From Fusobacterium necrophorum subsp. necrophorum (lineage in GTDB: Bacteria; Fusobacteriota; Fusobacteriia; Fusobacteriales; Fusobacteriaceae), in assembly GCF_004006635.1 (NCBI RefSeq), contig NZ_CP034842.1, positions 1,178,001 to 1,242,000 of the forward strand: a DNA stretch of 64,000 nucleotides, read 5' to 3'. Below are positions 24,723-33,294 of this stretch, one piece after another. How positions within the stretch are numbered: position 1 is the stretch's first letter; every line of letters starts with the position of its first letter. Made by a program: the position numbers and the translations under genes. Under the pieces are notes generated by a model, which was not told the DNA's origin, did no database searches, and saw nothing but the letters and a program-made list of their open reading frames with translations.

Positions 24723-26507
24723 GTGTGTGATACAAAAATATATATTTGCGGAGGAACAGGCTGTATCTCCTCAAAAAGTAAACGTTTAAAAGAAAATATC
24801 GAAGCCATTTTAGCAAGTAATCATTTAGAAAATAAAGTGGAAGTGCGTCTAACAGGTTGTTTTGGATTTTGTGAAAAAGGTCCGATTGTGAAAATTATGC
24901 CGGACAATACTTTTTATACGGAGGTAAATCCGAGAGATGCTATTGAAATTGTAGAAACTCATATCATTCATGGGAAAAAAATAGAAAGACTGCTGTACCA
25001 GGATCCAAAAACAGGGGAAATTGTTCATGATGCTGAAAATATGAATTTTTATCGAAAACAGGAAAGAAGAGTTTTGCGTAACTGCGGTTTAATCAATCCG
25101 GAAAGTATTGAAGATTATTTGGCAGAGGGTGGTTTCTTAGCGATTCAAAAAGCGTTGACAGAAATGACTCCGGAACAGGTGATTGAAGAAATTCAAAAAG
25201 CGGGATTGCGAGGACGTGGAGGAGGAGGCTTTCCGACAGGAAACAAATGGGAAATTGCTTTGAAACAAGCGGGAGAAGAAAAATACATTGTTTGTAATGC
25301 CGATGAGGGAGATCCGGGAGCTTTTATGGACAGATCCATTTTAGAGGGAGATCCTTGTGGAGTCATTGAAGGAATGATGATTGCAGGCTATGCGATTGGA
25401 GCCAGTCAGGCCTTGGTATATATCCGAGCGGAATATCCTCTTGCGATTTCAAGATTGGAAAAAGCGATTGAACAAGCCAGAAAAAAAGGATATTTAGGAA
25501 AAAATGTTTTTGGAACTTCTTTTTCTTTTGACGTCACTTTGAAATTTGGGGCAGGAGCCTTTGTGTGTGGAGAAGAAACCGCTCTGATTCAATCCATGCA
25601 AGGAGAAAGAGGAGAGCCGAAGTCCAAGCCTCCTTATCCGGCACAAAGCGGATATTTGGGAAAACCTACTGTGGTAAATAATGTGGAAACTCTATTAAAT
25701 GTTCCTTTGATCATACGGTATGGAAGCGATTGGTTTCGGGAAATAGGTACGGAAAGCTCTCCGGGAACTAAGGTATTCGCTTTGGCAGGAAAAGTAAACA
25801 ATGTAGGTTTGGTGGAAGTTCCTATGGGAACAACCCTACGAGAAATTATTTTTGACATCGGAGGGGGAATTAAAAACGGAAAACGTTTTAAAGCGGTGCA
25901 GACGGGAGGCCCTTCCGGAGGATGTTTAACCAATAAGGATTTGGATATTTCGATTGACTTTGATAGCTTATCGGCGAAAGGTTCCATTATGGGTTCCGGA
26001 GGAATGATTATTATGGATGAGGATGATTGTATGGTATCCATTGCAAAGTTTTTTTTGGAATTCACCTTAGATGAATCCTGTGGAAAATGTACACCCTGTC
26101 GAATTGGAAATACAAGATTATATGAAATTTTGAGTCGAATTACAGAGGGCGAGGGAAGAATGGAGGATTTAAAACTGCTAGAAGAACTGTCCGACACGAT
26201 CAAGGAAGCCTCTCTTTGCGGCTTAGGACAAACTTCTCCGAATCCGGTTCTCTCCACCTTAAAAGAATTTCGAGAAGAATATATTCAACATATAGAAGAT
26301 AAAACTTGTTTGGCAGGAGTTTGCCAAAAATTAACACATTATCGTATTACAGATAAATGTGTCGGATGTACTCTTTGTGCAAGAAATTGTCCAGTGCATG
26401 CAATTGTAGGAACAGTAAAAAAACAACATATTATTTCACAAGAGCTTTGCATTAAATGCGGAATTTGTTACGACAGATGTAAGTTTGGAGCAATTACAAG
26501 GGCATAA
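24723..26507 (+). CDS. hydB: NuoF-like NADH-binding flavoprotein subunit of the bifurcating hydrogenase (HydB type)
   Basis: A 594-residue subunit. An N-terminal thioredoxin-like [2Fe-2S] domain (CGGTGCIS ... TGCFGFCEKGP, about 1-100) is followed by the NuoF core with the FMN/NADH loop GLRGRGGGGFPTGNKWE and the [4Fe-4S] motif ESCGKCTPCRIG. The C-terminus has two ferredoxin clusters (CVGCTLCARNCP, CIKCGICYDRC). This matches HydB of trimeric bifurcating hydrogenases, where NADH and ferredoxin electrons meet. The start is GTG at 24723, preceded by GGGGGG. It is 12 nt from hydC. Confidence 0.92.
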   Translation: MCDTKIYICGGTGCISSKSKRLKENIEAILASNHLENKVEVRLTGCFGFCEKGPIVKIMPDNTFYTEVNPRDAIEIVETHIIHGKKIERLLYQDPKTGEIVHDAENMNFYRKQERRVLRNCGLINPESIEDYLAEGGFLAIQKALTEMTPEQVIEEIQKAGLRGRGGGGFPTGNKWEIALKQAGEEKYIVCNADEGDPGAFMDRSILEGDPCGVIEGMMIAGYAIGASQALVYIRAEYPLAISRLEKAIEQARKKGYLGKNVFGTSFSFDVTLKFGAGAFVCGEETALIQSMQGERGEPKSKPPYPAQSGYLGKPTVVNNVETLLNVPLIIRYGSDWFREIGTESSPGTKVFALAGKVNNVGLVEVPMGTTLREIIFDIGGGIKNGKRFKAVQTGGPSGGCLTNKDLDISIDFDSLSAKGSIMGSGGMIIMDEDDCMVSIAKFFLEFTLDESCGKCTPCRIGNTRLYEILSRITEGEGRMEDLKLLEELSDTIKEASLCGLGQTSPNPVLSTLKEFREEYIQHIEDKTCLAGVCQKLTHYRITDKCVGCTLCARNCPVHAIVGTVKKQHIISQELCIKCGICYDRCKFGAITRA

Positions 26508-26523
26508 GGGGGGAAGAAAGGAT

Positions 26524-28227
26524 ATGGTAAGATTAGAAATTGATGGGAAACGTGTAGAGATACGAGAGGGAAAAACTATCTTGGAGGCGGCGAAAGAAAT
26601 AGGAATTGAAATTCCACATTTATGTTATATGCATTTAGAGGAAGTCGGCTTTAAAAATGACTGTTCTTCCTGTCGAATTTGTGTCGTGGAAGTGGAAGGA
26701 CAAAGACGTTTGATTCCTTCCTGCAGTACACCGGTTGCAGATGGAATGAGAATTTGGACAAATACGAAAAGAGTCATGCAAAAAAGAAGAAATATTGTGG
26801 AACTGTTGCTTTCCGATCATCCGAAAGATTGCTTGATCTGTGGAAAAAATGGAAGTTGTGAATTACAAAAAATTGCAATCAGTTTTGGAATTCGAAAGAT
26901 TCGATTTTCAGGGAGAGAAAGCTCTTATGAAAAAGAAGAAAGTATTGCAATCACTCGAGACGTCACAAAATGTATCATGTGTCGACGTTGTGAAAGTATT
27001 TGTCGGGATATCCAATCCTGTAATATTTTAACAGGAGTGAGAAGAGGATTTTCCGCTGTGGTGGATACCGCTTTTTCAAAAACTTTGGAACATACTCGTT
27101 GTACTTTTTGCGGACAGTGCGTATCCGTATGTCCGACAGGAGCTATTTATGAAACGGACAACAGTTTTCAATTATTTCAGGATATTATGAACGAAGATAA
27201 AATAGTCGTGATGCAGGTAGCTCCGGCAGTCCGAATTGCCATTGGGGAGATGTTCGGAATGGAAGCGGGAATGGATGTTACCGGGAAATTGGTTTCCGCT
27301 TTGAAAAAAATAGGAATCGATTATGTTTTTGATACCAATTTTGCAGCGGATGTAACAGTCATGGAAGAGGCTACGGAATTAAAACATAGAATAGAAGAAG
27401 GAAAAAAATTACCGATTTTTACTTCTTGTTGTCCTGCATGGGTAAGATTTTTACAGCAAAATTATCCGGAAATGGAAAAATATTTGTCTTCTACAAAGTC
27501 TCCGCAAGAAATTTTTGGAGCGATTGCCAAGCATGTTTTTGAAGCCCCTAAAGAAAAAGAAGTTGTTTGTGTCTCTTTGATGCCTTGTGTGGCGAAAAAA
27601 TATGAAGCCAAGATAGGAGAAGATGTCAATTATTCCGTGACCACGAGAGAAATTGTCAGTTTATTAAAACAATTTAATATTGATCTGTCTTTGATGTCGG
27701 AAGAAGAATTTGACAGACCGTTCGGAAGAAGCAGCGGAGGAGGAGATATTTTCGGAAGAAGCGGCGGAGTGATGGAAGCAACGGCAAGGAGTCTATATTA
27801 CTTGATGACAAAGGAAGAGTTAAAAGAGGTTGCTTTTCATAGCTTGAGAGGGTTTGCAGGCTTAAAAATCGCAGAGGTGAAAATCGGAAAGCGACTTTTG
27901 CATTTAGCGGTCGTGCATGGACTGCGACAAGCCAGAGAAGTGGTAGAAGGAATTCGAGACGGAAAATTACAAATAGACGCGTTAGAGGTCATGGCTTGCA
28001 AAGGAGGATGTCTTGCAGGGGGAGGACAGCCTTATCATCACGGAGATTTCTCGATTATTCAAAAGAGAACTGAGGCAATTCAGGCTTTGGACGACAGAAA
28101 TAACATTCGCTGCTCTCATCAAAATCCGGATGTATTACGAATGTATACTGAAAAGATTGGAAGTATTTACGGAGAGGAAGCCAAGGAGTTATTTCACTAT
28201 GAACAGGGAAGAAAACTTGTCATCTAA
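26524..28227 (+). CDS. hydA: [FeFe]-hydrogenase catalytic subunit (HydA type)
   Basis: A 567-residue iron hydrogenase that evolves or uptakes H2 in the cytoplasm. From the N-terminus: a [2Fe-2S] domain (CSSCRICVVEVEGQ), a His-Cys3 [4Fe-4S] motif (HPKDCLICGKNGSCELQ), two [4Fe-4S] motifs (CIMCRRCESICRD, CTFCGQCVSVCPTGAI), then the H-cluster domain. The three H-cluster signatures are complete: TSCCPAW (about 300), MPCVAKKYEA (about 353) and EVMACKGGCLAGGGQP (about 488). The start at ATG 26524 follows GAAAGG; an upstream TTG frame overlaps hydB and has no ribosome site. The HydEFG maturases are not in this window. Confidence 0.96.
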   Translation: MVRLEIDGKRVEIREGKTILEAAKEIGIEIPHLCYMHLEEVGFKNDCSSCRICVVEVEGQRRLIPSCSTPVADGMRIWTNTKRVMQKRRNIVELLLSDHPKDCLICGKNGSCELQKIAISFGIRKIRFSGRESSYEKEESIAITRDVTKCIMCRRCESICRDIQSCNILTGVRRGFSAVVDTAFSKTLEHTRCTFCGQCVSVCPTGAIYETDNSFQLFQDIMNEDKIVVMQVAPAVRIAIGEMFGMEAGMDVTGKLVSALKKIGIDYVFDTNFAADVTVMEEATELKHRIEEGKKLPIFTSCCPAWVRFLQQNYPEMEKYLSSTKSPQEIFGAIAKHVFEAPKEKEVVCVSLMPCVAKKYEAKIGEDVNYSVTTREIVSLLKQFNIDLSLMSEEEFDRPFGRSSGGGDIFGRSGGVMEATARSLYYLMTKEELKEVAFHSLRGFAGLKIAEVKIGKRLLHLAVVHGLRQAREVVEGIRDGKLQIDALEVMACKGGCLAGGGQPYHHGDFSIIQKRTEAIQALDDRNNIRCSHQNPDVLRMYTEKIGSIYGEEAKELFHYEQGRKLVI

Positions 28228-28246
28228 ATGTGTTCTATGTTATAAT
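28217..28246 (+). promoter_or_regulatory. Promoter of lgt inside the hydA 3' end
   Basis: TTGTCA (28217-28222), an 18-nt spacer and TATAAT (28241-28246) lie just before lgt. The -35 hexamer overlaps the last hydA codons. Confidence 0.75.
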
Positions 28247-28274
28247 AAAAAACAAAAACAGATGAGGTGACAGA

Positions 28275-29159
28275 ATGCAACCAGTATTATTTTCCATAGG
28301 AAATTTTGAATTACATTACTATGGACTCATGTATGCCATTGCTTTTTTCGTAGGAATCCAACTTGCTAAAAAAATGGCAAAAGAGAGAAATTTTGATGTC
28401 AATATCATAGAAAACTATGCTTTTGTGGCAATTATTTCGGGATTGTTGGGAGGAAGATTATATTACGTAGCCTTCAATTTTTCCTATTATCTTCAAAAAC
28501 CTTTTGAAATTTTAGCAGTTTGGCATGGAGGAATGGCAATTCACGGGGGGATTCTTGGAGGAATCATTGGAACCTGTATTTATGGAGCAATCAAAAAAAT
28601 AAATCCTCTTATTTTGGGAGATTTTGCAGCAACCCCCTTTTTATTGGGACAGGCAATTGGAAGAATTGGGAACTTGATGAATGGGGAAATTCATGGAGTT
28701 CCTACCTTTACCCCTTGGTCCGTCATTTTTCAATGGAAACCGAAATTTTACGAGTGGTATCTACAGTATTTACATCTATCTTTAGAAGAACAGGCAAAAT
28801 TTCCCAATTTAGTTCCTTGGGGATTGACTTTTCCGAATACATCTCCTGCAGGAATGGAATTTCCCAATGTAGCCTTACATCCTGCCATGCTCTATGAAAT
28901 GGTTTTAAATTTGATAGGAGCTTCGATTCTTTGGTTTGTTCTTCGAAAAAGAGCCGAAGAGGAAGTGGGAGTTTTATGGTGGTATTATATTATTTTTTAT
29001 AGTATTAATCGTATGATTATCAGTTTTTTCCGAGCCGAAGATTTAATGTTCTATTCTTTTAGAGCTCCTCATGTTGTCAGTGCTATTCTGATTGTTATTT
29101 CAGTGGCGGCTTTGATTTTTTCGAAAAAAAAGCGAAGTAAAAAGGGGAAGATATGTTAA
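28275..29159 (+). CDS. lgt: Prolipoprotein diacylglyceryl transferase
   Basis: A 294-residue inner-membrane enzyme with seven predicted spans. It transfers diacylglycerol from phosphatidylglycerol to the lipobox cysteine of prolipoproteins. The family signature GRIGNLMNGEIHG is present, preceded by HGGMAIHGGILGG and followed by LHPAMLYEM. Length is normal with a lysine-rich cytoplasmic tail. It supplies the first step of lipidation needed by, for instance, the lipoproteins at 38.3 and 57.0 kb. The next gene overlaps its end by 7 nt. Confidence 0.95.
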   Translation: MQPVLFSIGNFELHYYGLMYAIAFFVGIQLAKKMAKERNFDVNIIENYAFVAIISGLLGGRLYYVAFNFSYYLQKPFEILAVWHGGMAIHGGILGGIIGTCIYGAIKKINPLILGDFAATPFLLGQAIGRIGNLMNGEIHGVPTFTPWSVIFQWKPKFYEWYLQYLHLSLEEQAKFPNLVPWGLTFPNTSPAGMEFPNVALHPAMLYEMVLNLIGASILWFVLRKRAEEEVGVLWWYYIIFYSINRMIISFFRAEDLMFYSFRAPHVVSAILIVISVAALIFSKKKRSKKGKIC

Positions 29160-30442
29160 GTATTGCTGTACTTCTTTTGTTTTCCATTTCTCTGATTGTT
29201 TGTTTGCTCTGTCAATGGTCCATTCTCTATGCTTTACTCTTTGGAGCCTGCATTTTTTTCATATATGGACTTTTGGAAGGGCATTCTCTTTCGGACCTTT
29301 TTCAAATGGTTGTGTCAGGAGTTTTGACAGTAAAAAATATTTTAATTGTTTTTCTTTTGATTGGAATGATTACTGCAACTTGGAGAGCCTCCGGAACGAT
29401 TGCGATGATTATTTTTTTAGGGTCTAAATTGGTATTTCCCTCTATTTTTGTTTTGCTGAGTTTTCTTCTCTGTGCTTTGCTTTCCATTTTGATAGGAACT
29501 GCTTTGGGAACGGCTGCCACGATGGGAGTCATTTGTATTAGTATCGCAAGAGCAATGGGAATCAATGAATTTTTTGTAGCAGGAGCTGTGTTAAGTGGAG
29601 TTTATTTTGGAGATCGATGCTCTCCGATGTCAAGCAGTGCCTTGCTGATTTCTGAACTTACAGAAACAAATATCTTTGAAAATATCAAGGCTATGATAAA
29701 AACTTCCGTAGTTCCTTTTAGCTTGACATGTATATTCTATCTTTTTCTGGGAATGAAATCGGGAGTTTCGACAGGGATTGTGAGTGTCACTGCACTCTTT
29801 GAAAAGTACTATCATTTACATTATTTGACTTTATTGCCGGCTGTTTTGATGCTTCTCTTATCCATTTTAAAAGTGAATGTGAAAATTACCATGGGGATCA
29901 GCATTGTTCTTTCTTTTTTGATTGCTTATTTTTTACAGGGAGAACCGTTGGGAAATTTATTGTATTATCTGTTATATGGCTATACTCATTCTAATACGGA
30001 TTTGAATACTATGATGCAGGGGGGAGGAATTCTTTCGATGTGGAGAGTTTCTCTGATTGTCGGAATTTCGTCTTCGTATTCCGGAATTTTTGCAAAAACC
30101 AAGATTCTGAAAAAACCGAAAGAATATATTAAAATTCTTAGTAACAAGATGACTGATTTTGGAGCCGTTTTGGTAACAGGAAGCATCAGTTGTATCATTG
30201 CCTGTAATCAAAGCTTGGCAGTTATTATGACGCAGCAATTGTGTCGGGATATTATGAGGAAAGAGAAGTTGGCAATCACGTTGGAGAACACTGTCATTAC
30301 CGTTGCTGCTTTAGTGCCTTGGTCCATTGCTATGGCAGTTCCTTTTCAAGCTTTAGAAGTACCGAATGTTTCAGCATTTTATGCAGTGTATCTCTATTTC
30401 ATTCCATTATGGAATTTAGGAATGGCTGTAAAAAGAAAATAA
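29153..30442 (+). CDS. NhaC-family Na+/H+ antiporter
   Basis: A 429-residue membrane protein with about 11-12 spans. The conserved NhaC block GDRCSPMSSSALLISELTETN lies at residues 156-176, in line with proteins described as Na+/H+ or malate/lactate antiporters. An RASGTIAM segment occurs in the first third. The gene overlaps lgt by 7 nt (ATG inside the lgt end), so the two are co-expressed. The exact antiport substrate is not evident from sequence. Confidence 0.85.
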   Translation: MLSIAVLLLFSISLIVCLLCQWSILYALLFGACIFFIYGLLEGHSLSDLFQMVVSGVLTVKNILIVFLLIGMITATWRASGTIAMIIFLGSKLVFPSIFVLLSFLLCALLSILIGTALGTAATMGVICISIARAMGINEFFVAGAVLSGVYFGDRCSPMSSSALLISELTETNIFENIKAMIKTSVVPFSLTCIFYLFLGMKSGVSTGIVSVTALFEKYYHLHYLTLLPAVLMLLLSILKVNVKITMGISIVLSFLIAYFLQGEPLGNLLYYLLYGYTHSNTDLNTMMQGGGILSMWRVSLIVGISSSYSGIFAKTKILKKPKEYIKILSNKMTDFGAVLVTGSISCIIACNQSLAVIMTQQLCRDIMRKEKLAITLENTVITVAALVPWSIAMAVPFQALEVPNVSAFYAVYLYFIPLWNLGMAVKRK

Positions 30443-30457
30443 GGATTCCGATGTTTT

Positions 30458-30643
30458 TTATTTCACTTTATTTACCAGATTTTGAATGAAGTCTTTATCT
30501 TCTATCTTTGTTATACCGAAATTCTTTTTGCCAGCATCCTCTATGGATAAACCAATATGATAAGCTTCCCTTTCCGATTGTTTTAACCCTACTCTATCAA
30601 GACGAGTAAACATTTCTTTGTTAGAAATCAAAAAATTACGCAT
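30458..30643 (-). CDS. Possible small protein or gene remnant, 61 residues
   Basis: An open frame runs from ATG 30643 to a stop at 30458, with a mixed, protein-like composition (TRLDRVGLKQSEREAYHIGL, ending IQNLVNKVK). There is no ribosome site upstream and I do not recognise a family. It fills most of the gap between the convergent nhaC-type gene and recJ. It may be a remnant of a larger gene. Confidence 0.3.
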   Translation of the reverse strand: MRNFLISNKEMFTRLDRVGLKQSEREAYHIGLSIEDAGKKNFGITKIEDKDFIQNLVNKVK

Positions 30644-30699
30644 TTTAACTTACAAGTAAAAAAATGATAGCATTTTATAATGGATATTATGAAAGGATC

Positions 30700-33228
30700 T
30701 TACAGATGCACCAATAAATCTTTTGTGGCATATAGCTCTTGGAGGAAGGGAAGTTCCTCCAGGATTTTTTTTTGCTTTTCTTGCGAGATACGGTGGGAAA
30801 AAACTTGTTCATGTTGAGAGATTTCTTCTTCCGGAATCCAGTGAACCGACTTAGGAACCCGGTATTCATCCCGTATTTTATAGTAACCCTGTAGAGAGAT
30901 ATTTTTTTCCGACAAAATAAGAACTCGGCAAGGAAAGGAGAACGACGGAATTTTTTCTATGCTTTTGGGGAAAAGAAAAACAAGGAAAGAACAGTTGTCT
31001 TGAATGATTTCCCTTCCGTCCCACTCTTCTAAAATTTGATACTTCTGTTGTTGGGATTTTGCAAATAAAACTATTGTTTTAAGAACGGTTTGCACTCCTC
31101 TTCCTCTTTCTATGATTGCCAAAGTATTTTGTTTTTGTTTGAAAAAAGAAGCCAGAATGTTTGCTTGGATACGATTGTATTTTCCCTCTTTTCCCAGTAA
31201 AAAGTTCTTAATGTCTTGAAAAATAAGTCCTTCCTTCAGGGAATATGATTGGAATTCCTGTTTTTTTACAATCTCTAAATGAATTCGATAGTGTTCCTCT
31301 TCCAAAAAGATTTCTTTTTTTCGGACTTGAAATTCACAAGTTTTTTCTTTGTTCCAATAGTGTAGAATTTTGGAAGTATGGGAATCCAAATCACAAAGAT
31401 AAGAGCGATTGGAAAAAAGTCTCACCTCTTTTTCTTCAAAGTTCAAATAAAGATTTTCTGAAAGATTGGTATGCTTCAGGTATAAAATGATCTCATAAGG
31501 AAATGAAATATGGGAATATTCGATTTCTTCCAAGTGGTATTGTTTTTCTTTTTCCTGTTTTGAAATTTGAATGTCCTCAATGAAAATTTTGTATTGGTAG
31601 CGACCGCGATACATTTCCAATTTCAAATGAAAGGCAATATCGACCTCTTTGGCGAATAGGAGTTCTTCGTAGACATCGGAGGCTTGAAACCAAACACAGT
31701 TCCAAAAGACCGTATCTCCATGATGAATATTGCACATTAAATGTTTTTTATCCGCTCCAATCAATCTGATTTTGTCCAAACGACAATGTTTTAAAGCAAA
31801 AATAGGAGCGGGATTGCTGGCTCCAAAAGGCTCTAAATAACGCATATCATGCAGAAGAGGATATTGAATTTGAAAAGGAAGCAATTCTTTGGTAATGGAT
31901 AGTTTCTTAGCCAATAATTCTTCCGTGACCTTCCGGGATAAGACTTTTTCAAATTCTTCATAAAATGTAGAAATATTTTCAATAAGAATCGAAAATCCGG
32001 CAGCTCCCGAGTGACCTCCATATCGAAGAAGAAGAGGGGAAATTTCTCCTAAGGCTTCTACAATATTAATTCCGGAAATACTTCGACAGGAAGCGGTGGC
32101 AATTCCTTCTTCGGGTTTTATTTCCATGACAACGGTGGGCTTGTAGAAACGATCAACTAACTTGGAGGCGACAATTCCAATGACCCCATGATGAAATCCT
32201 TCCCGTGCGATGACCAGAGCATTTTTTTCCTCCAATTTTTTCTGTTGAATTTCTTCCAAACAAGCCTGCAATATTTTTTCTTGTACTCTTCGTCGTTCCA
32301 TATTATTTTGTATCAAAGAATCGATTTGTGCGTTTGCCTTTTTACTGTCTTTTTCTAAAAAAAGTTTTACGGAACTTTTGGCGTCTTCCAAACGCCCTGC
32401 CGCATTAAAAATAGGGGCAAGGATAAAGCCTATGTCATAGGCTGAGAAACGACGGGTTTCATGGTCCGGGAAAAGTCGTTTCACTAAAATTCGTAGACCT
32501 GTCCATTGACTTTTCGCCAGGAGAGCAAGTCCCTGTTGGACCAGGATTCGATTATCCTCTACCAAAGGAACAATGTCTGCAACCGTTCCTAAGGCAACAA
32601 TATCAAAATATTTTTGAATTTCTTCTCTTTTTCCTTCTTGTTCAAATAGAGCCGTAACCAAGAAAAAAGCAGTTCCCACTCCCGCAAGAGAAGGAAAAGG
32701 ATAGAGATTTTCCTCTCTTTTCGGATTGATGACGGCAGCCGCTTTGGGAAGCTCTCCCTGTATTTCATGATGGTCCGTTATAATCATTGTCATTCCTAAA
32801 GAATTTGCAAAATCTATCTCCTTGACAGAAACAATTCCGCAATCCACCGTAATGACAATTCTTCCTCCCTGTTCATAGATATACTGTAGTGCTTCCTGAT
32901 TCAAACCGTAGCCCTCGTCACGCAGCGGAATATAATATTCCACCGGATAGCCCAATTCCGTGAGAGCAAGATAGCAAAGGGAAACGGAAGTGATTCCATC
33001 CACATCATAATCTCCATAAATCCAAACGGTTTGTTGTTTTTTCTTTGCTTCTTGTAGGAGATGCACCGCCTTATCCATATCTTTTAAAAGATATGGATTG
33101 CTTGTGAATTCTTTTCGGTAAGATAAATTTCGTTCTTTCATAATACTATAGACAATAGAATGAATTGTTTCTTCCTTTTCTTGTGGATAGTATTGATAAT
33201 TTTGATAAATCCATTTTGTATTTCTCAT
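30700..33228 (-). CDS. recJ: Single-stranded-DNA-specific exonuclease RecJ
   Basis: An 842-residue 5'-3' ssDNA exonuclease for repair and recombination. DHH-family motifs are clear: YGDYDVDGITS (motif I), TVDCG, ITDHHE (motif III, the DHH) and NPKREENLYPF. The DHHA1 domain has RYGGHSGAAGFSI, and an OB-fold region follows. The roughly 300 C-terminal residues are an extension beyond the E. coli core (about 577 residues), as in the long RecJ of several Gram-positive groups, and have no motif I can name. The start is an ATG with GGAAGAAAAAATATG in front. Confidence 0.93.
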   Translation of the reverse strand: MRNTKWIYQNYQYYPQEKEETIHSIVYSIMKERNLSYRKEFTSNPYLLKDMDKAVHLLQEAKKKQQTVWIYGDYDVDGITSVSLCYLALTELGYPVEYYIPLRDEGYGLNQEALQYIYEQGGRIVITVDCGIVSVKEIDFANSLGMTMIITDHHEIQGELPKAAAVINPKREENLYPFPSLAGVGTAFFLVTALFEQEGKREEIQKYFDIVALGTVADIVPLVEDNRILVQQGLALLAKSQWTGLRILVKRLFPDHETRRFSAYDIGFILAPIFNAAGRLEDAKSSVKLFLEKDSKKANAQIDSLIQNNMERRRVQEKILQACLEEIQQKKLEEKNALVIAREGFHHGVIGIVASKLVDRFYKPTVVMEIKPEEGIATASCRSISGINIVEALGEISPLLLRYGGHSGAAGFSILIENISTFYEEFEKVLSRKVTEELLAKKLSITKELLPFQIQYPLLHDMRYLEPFGASNPAPIFALKHCRLDKIRLIGADKKHLMCNIHHGDTVFWNCVWFQASDVYEELLFAKEVDIAFHLKLEMYRGRYQYKIFIEDIQISKQEKEKQYHLEEIEYSHISFPYEIILYLKHTNLSENLYLNFEEKEVRLFSNRSYLCDLDSHTSKILHYWNKEKTCEFQVRKKEIFLEEEHYRIHLEIVKKQEFQSYSLKEGLIFQDIKNFLLGKEGKYNRIQANILASFFKQKQNTLAIIERGRGVQTVLKTIVLFAKSQQQKYQILEEWDGREIIQDNCSFLVFLFPKSIEKIPSFSFPCRVLILSEKNISLQGYYKIRDEYRVPKSVHWIPEEEISQHEQVFSHRISQEKQKKILEELPFLQELYATKDLLVHL

Positions 33229-33294
33229 ATTTTTTCTTCCTGACCTGTAGTTTTTATTTAGAAATGATAAGCTAACGATGAGGAGCCGATTTCC

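Noticed and set aside
28013-28270. 85-codon frame overlapping the hydA end
   Set aside because: It is out of frame inside hydA, whose H-cluster motif is unmistakable, and has no similarity or ribosome site of note.
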